NCBI RefSeq assembly: GCF_017654505.1
Contig: NC_054549.1
Coordinates: 21,107,331 to 21,171,330, forward strand
DNA: 64,000 nt
Direction: 5' to 3'
Source of the DNA: Polyodon spathula
Lineage: Eukaryota; Chordata; Actinopteri; Acipenseriformes; Polyodontidae
Part shown: positions 1 to 11,680 of the stretch, piece after piece
Position numbering within the stretch: the first letter of the stretch is position 1
Layout of the letters: each line of letters starts with the position of its first letter
The notes under the pieces: model-generated
Told to the model about the DNA's origin: nothing
Database searches by the model: none
Seen by the model: only the letters and a program-made list of their open reading frames with translations
Program-made: the position numbers and the translations under genes

Positions 1-803
1 TGTGTTCGGGGGGTGGAGAAGGAGGTAAAAACTATTTAAAAGTTTAAAAGTGGGGGTTTTTTTGTGCGTTGTTCAAAGCTTTTATTTTTCCCCTGCTCAT
101 CCCTCCTGTTATTTTCAGATTTTAGGTACAACTGTTTTGTTTTGGGTCATATTGACCCGATGCAATTTCAAACTAATTTAAAACAGCCTTAAATTGATGA
201 ACTGTTTTTATTTGCAAAGGTCTTTTCTGCTCTTTTAGTCCAGGAGCTGTGATAAAACTTCTCTGACTGCCAGCCTGGGAGCGCCTCATTTTGGAGTGTC
301 TTTACCAGTGAGACGCTGTTGCAATACTGACAGAGAAGACTAGGCTCTGCCCTGTAGATATATACTGTTAGTTTTTTTGTTTATAAATATCTCCAGACAG
401 GTGCTGCCATTTCCAGAGATAATAATACAAATATAATAATAATAATAAAATAACAAACTGAAGAATTGATTGTTTTATTCCTGTACACAAATCTGCATAG
501 ATAAAGGCCACGGGTCACATGACACATGACCTGTTCTAAAAACATTTTCTGTGTAGAAGTTCATGACCCCAACTTAGGAAAAGTCATCAAATATTCTACA
601 GAAAATGAAAAGGAAAATAGCATTTAAGCTGATTGGAAACGAGAGACCCGAAACCCAAGAGGAGGGTTAATAAACAGCGTAGCAGCGTTTTCATTAATCT
701 TTTCGCTCGCAGTGCTGTGTGTTCATTTCTGGTCTGACGTCACCTCTAAAGCCAGCTGGTCACGCTGCCCAGTAACACTGGCTCTCTTGGCTGCAGTTCT
801 CAC
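1..803. other. Intronic sequence at left edge
   Basis: AT-rich, mostly non-repetitive DNA downstream of the last L1 exon in the window (gene on minus strand), with a short AAT microsatellite near 420-450. No splice-flanked open frame resembling the fifth FN3 domain or a membrane segment is visible, so the next exon should lie left of the window. Confidence 0.6.
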
Positions 804-977
804 CTCCCTCCAGCAGGGCAGAGCCCTCAACAAAGATGTGCGGCCCTGCCCCGGCGCTCGTGCGCGCTTTCAGGTAGAACCGGTACAGGCTGCGCGGGTC
901 CACTTCCAGCACGGTCCAGTTCAACTCGTGCGGCTTGAACTCCACGTCGGTCAGGTGACTGTTCCCTGATTCGTTAA
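804..977 (-). CDS. l1cam: L1 exon: FN3 repeat 4, second half
   Basis: 174 nt, phase 1 at both ends, acceptor TCTCCAG and donor GTGAG. It encodes [19 protein letters not shown] with sequon NWT, then [16 protein letters not shown] and ends [10 protein letters not shown]. This is the last L1 exon in the window; about 230 further residues would be expected to the left. Confidence 0.92.
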
Positions 978-3900
978 CTGGAGAGAGAGGGAGGGGGAGG
1001 AAGAGAGAGAGAGACAGGCAGACAGAGAGAGACAGACAGAGAGAGAGAGAGGGAGGAAGAGAGGGAAACAGATGGTTAGAGAGAGACACTTCAATTCAGA
1101 TGCTCTATTTGAACTCTTAGACAAAGGGAGGAAGGGAGCGGAGTTGAGGGGAGAGGAGGGAGAGGTGAGGGGAGAGGAGAAAAGGAGAGGAGGAGGAAGG
1201 GTAGAGGAGAAGGGAGGAGGGGAGGGAGAGGAGAGGTGAGGGGAGAGAAGAGGAGGCGAGAGGAGAGGAGAGCAGGTGAGGAGAGAGGACAGGAGGGGAG
1301 GGGAGGGGAAGAGAGGAGAGCAGGTGAGGGGAGAGAGAGAGAGAGAGGAGGAGGGAGAGGAGAGGAGAGAGGAGAGAAGAGGAGAGGGAGGAGGAGAAGA
1401 GAGAGAGGAGAGGAGAGGAGAGAGGAGAAAGAGAGAGACAGCTCCCTTCCTCCAGGGAGAGCAGGTACAGAGGGGAGAGAGGAGAGGAGAGAGAGAGAGA
1501 GAGAGAGAGAGGACTCGTCCTCAACTTCCCTGAGGACAGGAGGAGGGGAGGGGGAGGAGATGATCTGGTGAGTGGCAGAGAGGTAGAGAAGAGGAGGTGA
1601 AGGGAGGGGAGGAGAGGAGAGGAGAGGAGAGCAGGTGAGGGGAGAGAAGAGATGAAGGGAGGGAGCACAGATGAGGGGAGAGAAGAGGAGGGGAGGGGAG
1701 GAGAGGAGAGCAGGTGAGGGGAGAGAAGAGGAGGTGAAGGGAGGAGAAGGAGAGGAGAGGAGATACTCACTCTGCTGGTAGTGAAGGTCATATCCAATCA
1801 GGTTCCCGTTGGGCTGCAGGGGGGGCTGCCACTGCAGAATCAACAGTGACTCTGAGGGGCTGTCCAGGGTGAGAGAGGCAGGGGGGCCGGGGACTGGAGA
1901 GGGGAGAGGAGGGGACAACAGGGCTGAATATTTACAGCACAGACATTTATACACACACACACACACACACACAACATTCGTACACGCACAGCATTCGTAC
2001 GCACACACACAGCATTCGTATACAGTGCAGTCAGTATTTCACATCCATGAGCGTTCTAATTTTGAATCTCCTCTCCCGATCCCTCCCCTCCATCTCTCAT
2101 TGAAAACCCTCCCACTCTCCCCTCACCCCCTCTCTTACCCCCCTCGGGTGTGTCGAATCTCAGCGGCTCGCTGGCCGGTCCCTCTCCTCTCCCGTTGAAG
2201 ACGCTCACTTCCAGGTAGTAGATGCTGAAGGGCTGCAGGCCGGAGAGCAGGGCGTGGCTCTGCCCCCCCGCCACGCTGAGGGAGAAGCGGTCGGAGGCGT
2301 GGCGCTTCGGTCTCTCCTGCAGAGTGCGGGACCGCCAGCAATGAACCTGAGAGAGAGAGTGTGAGTAAGTGTGAATGAGTGTGTGTGTATGTGTGAATGT
2401 GAGTGACTGTGTGTGTGTGTGTGACTGAGTGTGACTGAGTATGAGTGTGTGTAAGTATGAGTGTGAGTGTACCCTCACCTTGTATCCTTTCAGGTGGCCC
2501 CTCACACTCTCTCTGGGGACGGGGCTCCAGGTCACATTGACAAGGGTGCGAGTGAGAAACTCCACCGCTACATTCAGAGGACTGGAGAGAGGTACTGGGA
2601 GAGAGGGAGGAGAGGAGATGGGAGGAGATGGGAGGAGAGGAGAGAGAGGAGGAGAGAGGAGAAAGTGGAAAAGAAACAGTGCCATCACTGCCAGACAAAG
2701 ACTTGTATCTGAGACACACACTGATATCCACAGATACACTAAGACACACAGATACACACTGAGACACACTGATATACACTGAGACACACTGAGATATACA
2801 CAGAGATACACAGAGATCCTCCCCCCTCTCTCATCCCCCCCCCCCCTCCTCCCCCCTAGGGAGGGGGAGCCAGAGGTCCATCTTTTGACTCTGGTGTAGA
2901 CACTCACAGTCCTCTCCTGAGTACCCTGTGACGGTGTCTGGCTCGGGTCCTGGGCCCCTCTCGTTGACGGCCCTCACTCTGATGTGATAGGGGGTGAAGG
3001 GGGGGCTCCCCGTCACCACGAACACGGGGGACTCAGTGTACGCCTCGTGCCACTCCGACTCGCCAGCCTGCCGCCACAAAACCTGGTACTTGAACCCAGG
3101 TCCACACCACTGCAGCTGCCTGATGGGCTGAGGGAGGGAGAGAGAAACGCATTATGAGAATAAGGATTTCATTTTTAAATCACTTTCCATGCAAACATCC
3201 CAATCACAAAGTACAAATACAACACATGGTAGCCGGGCGGGAGGGGGACTGGGGTGGATCATGGGGGCGGGGTTTGGGGAGGGGGGGTGTGTGGGCGGGA
3301 GGGGGTATTTGGGGGGCCGTACAAATGTTGGGGGGGGGGGCGCAGGGGTCAATTTAACGCTTTCACCGAATAAACCCCCCCCCCCCCCCCCCCCCCCAAA
3401 AATAAAATAATATAGACTTAGTCATGCAGCACAGAGATATTAACAAAAATCAAATGACAGCAAGGATGAAAATGCCTGTCTGCACCCCGCTCTACGTCAC
3501 ACATACCTCCCAGTGGATGATCATGTTATCAGTCTGGTTCCCCTCTCCTCTCACTCCAGTTGGGTTACTGTCTGGAGCTGAAACGCATAAAAAAAAGACT
3601 GTCTGTGTCAGATGTGTGCAGACTTTTTACCTGCGTCAGGAGTGTGTTTTTGTGAGAATGAGACTTACCTGTGGCAGGTGTGTGTGTGCAGTGTGTTGAC
3701 CTGTGTCAGGTGAGAGTTTACCTGCGTGTGCGTGTAGATTGTTGTTTGCCTGTTGTTTGATTGTTCTTTACCTGCGGCAGGTGTTTCGAGAGAGTCCGAC
3801 GGCTGGCTGGCTCTGCTGTTTCCCAGTTCGTTGACAGCGATGACCTGGAACCGGTACTTCAGGAAGGGGAAGAGGTCGAGCAACGCGGAAGTCTGGCTCT

Positions 3901-6900
3901 CGTTCACTCTCGTCAGCTCACTCCACACACCCTGATTGAGCATCGTCGAGTACTCGATCACATACTCTGCAAAGCAAACACACAGAGACATTGAGAGACA
4001 CAGAGACAGAAAAACACAGACATAGAGACACACAGAGACAGAAAAACACAGACATAGAGACACATAGAGTCATTGAGACACAAACAGAGGCAGAGAGAAA
4101 CAGACATTGAGACACACAGACACCGAGACAATGAGACACAGACACAGAGGCAGAGAAACACAGAGACACACAGACATAGAGACAGAGAAACACAGTCATT
4201 GAGACACAAACAGGCAGAGAGAAATTGAGACACACAGACAGCGAGACATTGAGACAGAGACACAGAGACAGCGACAGAGAGACATTGAGACATAGACACA
4301 CAGGCAGAGAGACACAGAGACATTGAGACACACAGAGGCAGAGAGACATTGAGACAGACACAGAGACATAGAGACACACAGACAGAGACATTGAGACAGA
4401 GGCAGAGAGACAGACAGAGACACAGAGGCAGAGAGACATTGAGACATATAGACACACAGACATAGAGACAGACAGAGAGACACAGAGACATTGAGACAGA
4501 CGCACAGACAGCGAGACAGAGACAAAGACAGAGCAATTTTAGAATCTATTACAGCATCTGTTGTAGACCAGTTTGGTAGATCTGACTCAGTATAGTACAG
4601 TTCTTACCCAGCGTGGGGTCATTCTTACCCAGCATGGTTATCAATACTACATGACCAGAAATACCAAATCTACTTTTTCATTAAAATTGAGTTTGAAATG
4701 GGTTATATTGTTTTAATCTTTTTAACATTGATTTCCAGTCTCGTTCTCTGCGGGGCAGTTCTTAGTCAGCAGGGGCAGTATGGGGCTGTTCTTACCCAGT
4801 ATGGGGCTGTTGTGGTCGTTGGCGGGGGTCCAGGACAGAACAACGCTGCGATCCTGGGGGTCCGAGAGCACGAGGTCGATTGGGGGGTCCGGAACATCTG
4901 AACAGAGAGAGGAGAGAGAGAGAGAGAGAGGGGAGGGGGGGGGGGGGGGGAGAGAGAGAGAGAGAGAGAGAGAGAATAAAACCAGCCTGTCAGTCACATC
5001 CACCCCCAGCCTCCCCTTCTCACCAGGGCTGTGCGTTCACAAGCAGAGCTCGCAGCATGAAGGGCATTTAAGAGCAAATACAGAACAGCACAGGGGAAGA
5101 AATGGCAATGAATCATTTAAAGGAAAATTAATAAGTGGCATTATCCTTGAAAACAATGCGGCCTCTTTTATAAAGAGAGCCAGGCCGGCACGGTTTCACA
5201 GCGCAATGGAAACACAGTATTACTCACCCAGGACCAGGAGTCTGCCACTGGCCTCATCGGAGTCGATGGGGGAGGCTGCGATGCAGGTGTACACACCCTG
5301 ATCCTGCTCCTCCACCTCATCGATAACCAGCTTGTGACCGTCAAACACGTACCTGGAAAAGGTACACAAATACATTCAGTGACAAGCGTTTCCACTGGAA
5401 GTCTCTCAGCGTCTTCAACAGAAACACTACAAGAAACTTTATAAATTCATAAAATAAAGTCTGATTGAAGACGCTGAGAAAGACTTCCAGTGGAAACGCT
5501 TGCCGTTGAATTTCTGAAGTTTCTATTGAAGACGCTGAGAAGGTTTCTCTCCGTGTTTGTGAGTGCAGGTGTGTGCCTCACTTGCTGCTGTCGGCTGTCT
5601 CTGCGATCTTGTTTCCGTCTCTCCTCCACATGGGGTCTGGCTGCTTGGACTGGAAGTGGCGGCTGTCGTACCGCGCTTTACAGCTGAACTCGGCCGTGCG
5701 TCCTCGGGGCACCCTCTGATCACGAGGCGGGACCAGGATCACCGTCTTATCTGAGAGGGGGGAGACAGCGGATTATTCCTACAGAACATGGAGCTGTATG
5801 GAGGAAAATTGAGGTGTATAAGGGTGTATAGATGTGTATAGGGGTGTATAAGTGTGTATTGAGGTGTATATTGAGGTGTATAGATGTGTATTGAGGTGTA
5901 TAGATGTGTATAGGTGTATATTGAGGTGTATAGATGTGTATTGAGGTGTATAGATGTGTATAGGTGTGTATTGAGGTGTGTGTATAGATGTGTATAGGTG
6001 TGTATTGAGGTTATAGATGTGTATAGGTGTGTATTGAGGTGTATATAGGTGTATTGAGGTTATAGATGTGTATAGGTGTATATTGAGGTGTATAGATGTG
6101 TATTGAGGTTATAGATGTGTATAGGTGTGCTGAGGTGTGTGGAGGTGTATTGAGGAGTGTGTGGAGGTGTATTGAGGTGTGTGGAGGAGTGTGGAGGTGT
6201 GAAGGTGTATTGAGGAGTGTGGAGGTGTGTGGAGGTGTATTGAGGTGTATTGAGGTGTGTGGAGGTGTGTGGAGGTGTATTGAGGAGTGTGGAGGAGTGT
6301 GGAGGTGTATTGAGGTGTATTGAGGTGTGTGGAGGTGTATTGAGGTGTATGGAGGTGTACTGAGGTGTATTGAGGTGTGTGATGGAGTGTGGAGGTGTAT
6401 TGAGGTGTGTGGAGGAGTGTGTGGAGGTGTATTGAGGAGTGTGGAGGTGTGTGGAGGTGTATTGAGGTGTATGGAGGAGTGTGGAGGTTTCCTCAAACCT
6501 CCTCACATCCTCAATAACTCAGGTGAATTGAGGTGTTGGAGTGATTGTGGGTGTACACCTGACATAATCCCTACACATCCTGCACTTCCACATACTGCCG
6601 GTAGGTTTGTGGTGAGTATAACTAGGTGTGCCACAGGTTGTACATGTATCTTGTGTACCCTCTGTGTGGTGGTAACACCTCCACATGACTTTGCACATAA
6701 CTCCTAACGTACCTCCACACACCTCCACATACCGTGGCAAATATGGAGGTGTGTACACCGCTCTTACACACCTCCATACGTAACTGGGTTTATGGAGGTG
6801 TGTGGAGGTGTGTGGAGGTGTATGGAGGTGTGTGGAGGTGTGTGGAGGTGTATTGAGGAGTATGGAGGTGTGTGGAGGTGTATTGAGGTGTAATGAGGTG

Positions 6901-9900
6901 TATTAAGGTGTGTGGAGGTGTGTGGAGATGTATTGAGGAGTATTGAGGAGTGTGGAGGTGTATTGAGGTGTGTGGAGGTGTATGGAGGTGTATTGAGGTG
7001 TGTGGAGGTGTATTGAGGTGTGTGGAGGTGTGTGGAGGTGTATTGAGGTGTGTGGAGGTGTGTGGAGGTGTATTGAGGTGTATGGAGGTGTATGGAGGTG
7101 TATTGAGGTGTATGGAGGTGTATGGAGGTGTATTGAGGTGTATGGAGGTGTGTGGAGGTGTATTGAGGTGTGTGGAGGTGTGTGGAGGTGTATTGAGGTG
7201 TATGGAGGTGTGTGGAGGTGTGTGGAGGTGTATTGAGGTGTATTGAGGTGTGTTGATGTGTATGGAGGCGTATGGAGGAGTTTGGAGTTGATTTGAGGTG
7301 TGTGGAGGTGTATTGAGATGTGTGGAGGTGTATTGAGGTGTATTGAGGTGTGTGGAGGAGTGTGGAGGTGTATTGAGGTGTGTGGAGGTGTGTGGAGGTG
7401 TGTGGAGGTGTGTGGAGGTGTGTGGAGGTGTATTGAGGTGTGTGGAGGTGTATTGAGGTGTGTGGAGGTGTATTGAGGTGTATTGAGGTGTGTGGAGGTG
7501 TGTTGAGGTGTATTGAGGTGTGTGGAGGTGTGTGGAGGTGTATTGAGGTGTGTGGAGGTGTATTGAGGTGTGTGGAGGTGTATTGAGGTGTGTGGAGGTG
7601 TATTGAGGTGTGTGGAGGTGTATTGAGGTGTATTGAGGTGTGTGGAGGTGTATTGAGGTGTGTGGAGGTGTATTGAGGTGTGTGGAGGTGTATTGAGGTG
7701 TATGGAGGTGTATGGAGGTGTGTGGAGGTGTGTGGAGGTGTATTGAGGTGTATTGAGGTGTGTTGAGGTGTATTGAGGTGTATGGAGGTGTATGGAGGTG
7801 TATTGAGGTGTATTGAGGTGTGTGGAGGTGTATTGAGGTGTGTGGAGGTGTATTGAGGTGTATTGAGGTGTGTTGATGTGTATGGAGGCGTATGGAGGTG
7901 TGTGGAGGTGTATTGAGGTGTGTGGAGGTGTATGGAGGTGTGTGGAGGTGTATTGAGGTGTATGGAGGTGTATGGAGGTGTATTGAGGTGTATTGAGGTG
8001 TGTGGAGGAGTGTGGAGGTGTATTGAAGTGTGTGGAGGTGTACTGAGGTGTGTGGAGGTGTATTGAGGTGTGTGGAGGTGTATTGAGGTGTGTGGAGGTG
8101 TATGGAGGTGTATTGAGGTGTGTGGAGGTGTATTGAGGTGTGTGGAGGTGTACTGAGGTGTTTTGAGGTGTGTGGAGGAGTGTGGAGGTGTATTGAGGTG
8201 TGTGGAGGTGTGTGGAGGTGTATTGAAGTGTGTGGAGGTGTGCTGAGGTGTGTGGAGTTGTATTGAGGTGTGTGGAGGTGTACTGAGGTGTGTGGAGTTG
8301 TATTGAGGTGTGTGGAGGTGTACTGAGGTGTGTGGAGTTGTATTGAGGTGTGTGGAGGTGTATTGAGGTGTATTGAGGTGTGTGGAGGTGTATTGAGGTG
8401 TGTGGAGGTGTTTGGAGGTGTATTGAGGTGTGTTGATGTGTATGGAGGCGTATGGAGGAGTTTGGAGGATTTGAGGTGTGTGGAGGTGTATTGAGGTGTG
8501 TGGAGGTGTATTGAGGTGTATTGAGGTGTGTTGAGGAGTGTGGAGGTGTATTGAGGTGTGTGGAGTTGTATTGAGGTGTGTGGAGGTGTATTGAGGTGTA
8601 TTGAGGTGTGTGGAGGTGTATTGAGGTGTGTGGAGGTGTGTGGAGGTGTACTGAGGTGTATTGAGGTGTGTGGAGTGTGTGGTGTGTGGAGGTGTGTGGA
8701 GGTGTATTGAGGTGTGTGGAGGTGTGTGGAGGTGTATTGAGGTGTGTGGAGGTGTGTGGAGGTGTGTGGAGGTGTATTGAGGTGTGTGGAGGTGTACTGA
8801 GGTGTGTGGAGTTGTATTGAGGTGTGTGGAGATGTGTGGAGGTGTATTGAAGTGTGTGGAGGTGTGTTGATGTGTATGGAGGCGTATGGAGGAGTTTGGA
8901 GGTGTATTGAGGTGTGTGGAGGTGTATTGAGGAGTAATGAGGTGTATTGAGGTGTGTTGAGGTGTATTGAGGTGTGTTGAGGTGTGTGGAGGTGTATTGA
9001 GGTGTGTGGAGGTGTATGGAGGTGTATTGAGGTGTGTTGAGGTGTATTGAGGTGTGTGGAGGTGTATGAACATGAGGTTTTTTTTCGATGTGTTGGGCGG
9101 GTATTGAGGTGTGTGGAGGTGTGTGGAGGTGTGTGGAGGTGTATTGAGGTGTGTGGAGGTGTATTGAGGTGTGTGGAGGTGTATTGAGGTGTGTGGAGGT
9201 GTATTGAGGTGTGTGGAGGTGTGTGGAGGTGTATTGAGGTGTGTGGAGGAGTGTGGAGGTGTATTGAGGTGTGTGGAGGAGTGTGGAGGTGTGTTGAGGT
9301 GTGTGGAGGTGTACTGAGGTGTGTGGAGTTGTATTGAGGTGTGTGGAGGTGTGTGGAGGTGTATTGAGGTGTATGGAGGTGTGTGGAGGTGTGTTGAGGT
9401 GTGTTGATGTGTATGGAGGCGTATGGAGGAGTTTGGAGTTGTATTGAGGTGTGTGGAGGTGTATTGAGATGTGTGGAGGTGTATTTGTGGAGTGTGGAGG
9501 TGTATTGAGGTGTGTGGAGGTGTATTGAGGTGTGTGGAGGTGTATTGAGGTGTGTGGAGGTGTATGGAGGTGTGTGGAGGTGTATTGAGGTGTATTGAGG
9601 TGTGTTGATGTGTATGGAGGTGTATTGAGGTGTGTGGAGGTGTATTGAGGTGTGTGGAGGTGTATTGAGGTGTGTGGAGGTGTATTGAGGTGTGTGGAGG
9701 TGTATTGAGGTGTGTGGAGGAGTGTGGAGGTGTATTGAGGTGTGTGGAGGTGTGTGGAGGTGTGTGGAGGTGTTTTGAGGTGTGTGGAGGTGTATTGAGG
9801 TGTGTGGAGGTGTGTGGAGGTGTGTTGAGGTGTGTTGAGGTGTGTGGAGGTGTATGGAGGTGTATTGAGGTGTGTGGAGGTGTGTGGAGGTGTATTGAGG

Positions 9901-11087
9901 TGTACTGAGGTGTGTGGAGGTGTGTGGAGGTGTATTGAGGTGTATTGAACTCAAACCGTCATTTTGAGGGGGTCTTGTTGATGGGGGGGCGTCTGGAGGC
10001 GGGTTTTTATGGAAGGAAGGTTGGAGTGTATTGAGGTGGTGGAGGGGTTATTGAGGTGTATTGAGGTGTGTGGAGGTGTATTGAGGAGTGTCGAGGTGTG
10101 TGGAGGTGTGTGGTAGTGTGTGGAGATGTATGGAGGTGTATTGAGGTGTGTGGAGGAGTGTGGAGGTGTATTGACGTGTATTGAGGTGTATTGAGGTGTG
10201 TGGAGGTGTATTGAGGTGTATTGAGGAGTGTGAAGGTGTGTGAAGGTGTGTGAAGGTGTTTGAAGGTGTATTGAGGTGTGTGGACGTGTATTGAGGAGTG
10301 TGGAGGTGTGTGGAGGTGTGTGGTAGTGTGTGGAGATGTATGGAGGTGTATTGAGGTGTGTGGAGGAGTGTGGAGGTGTATTGAGGAGTGTGGAGGTGTG
10401 TGGTGGTGTGTGGAGGTGTATTGAGGAGTGTGGAGGTGTGTGGTGGTGTGTGTAGGTGTGTGGTGGTGTGTGGAGATGAATGGAGTTGTATGGAGGTGCA
10501 TTGATACTGTAGTGTTAGATTCTCACTGCGGATCTCCAGGGTGGCGCTGATAGAGATGTTGTCTGACTCGGGGTTCGCGGTGCAGATGAACTGCCCGCTG
10601 TCCTCTCGAGAGGCAGAGATGATGTGCAAGGTCCCGTTAGTGTAGAGGGAGAAGCGCGGGTCCTCCAAGATGGAGAACGAGTCTTTACCATCGCGGGACC
10701 TGATACACACAGAGGCATAGAGAGATACAGAAAGCGTAGATTTCCTATCCTAAACTTGACAGGCCACCGTGTTCTAGACTGCTCTACGGCGTGTGTTGTC
10801 TCACCAGACTGCGTGGTTCTAGACTGTTCAGAAGTGTGTTCTCTTGCCAGGCTGTGTAGTTCTAGACTGTCCAGAAGTGTGTTCTCTTGCCAGGCTGTGT
10901 AGTTCTAGACTGTCCAGAAGTGTGTTCTCTTGCCAGGCTGCGTGGTTCTAGACTGTTCTGGAGTGTGTTCTCTTACCAGGTCACATCTGGCCTCGGCGCT
11001 CCAAAGTTCCTGCAGTCCAGGAAGGCAGCCTGATCTTCAGCCACGATGTACAGCTGATCATCGGGAGAGAGGATCTGAGCGGGGAGG

Positions 11088-11136
<49 letters not shown>

Positions 11137-11542
11137 GAGAGCGAGATTCGCATAACCCTTTAGCGAGAGCTAAGAGAGGAGTCAATCAAACAGAGAGAGG
11201 AGAGAGAGGAGGGGGAGAAACATCAAACAGGGGGAGAGAGGAGAGAGGATCGAGGAGGGCGGAGGAGAGAGGGAGGGGGAGAGAGGAGGAGAGAATCATT
11301 ATAGAGGAGAGAAACATCAAACAGAGAGGAGAGCGAGAAGAGAGTAGAGAGGAGAGAATCAAGAGAGAGAGAGAGAGGAGGGGGAGGAGAGAGGGATGAG
11401 AGAGGAGAGAGGGGGAGAGGAGAGGAGAGAGGGAGAGGGGGGAGAGAGGAGAGAGAGAAGAGAGAGGAGAGAAAGAGGAGAGAGGAAAGGAGAGGGAGAG
11501 AGAGGGGGAGAGAGAGAGGGGAGAGAGAGAGGAGAGAGGGAG

Positions 11543-11574
<32 letters not shown>

Positions 11575-11594
11575 GAGAGGGAGAGAGAGAAGGG

Positions 11595-11626
<32 letters not shown>

Positions 11627-11630
11627 GAGG

Positions 11631-11680
<50 letters not shown>

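Noticed and set aside
6764..9954. Minus-strand open frames of about 770 and 1,050 codons (His/Thr/Pro/Ser-rich)
   Set aside because: They follow directly from the stop-free 10-bp repeat inside an L1 intron; no start context, splice signal or non-repetitive domain.
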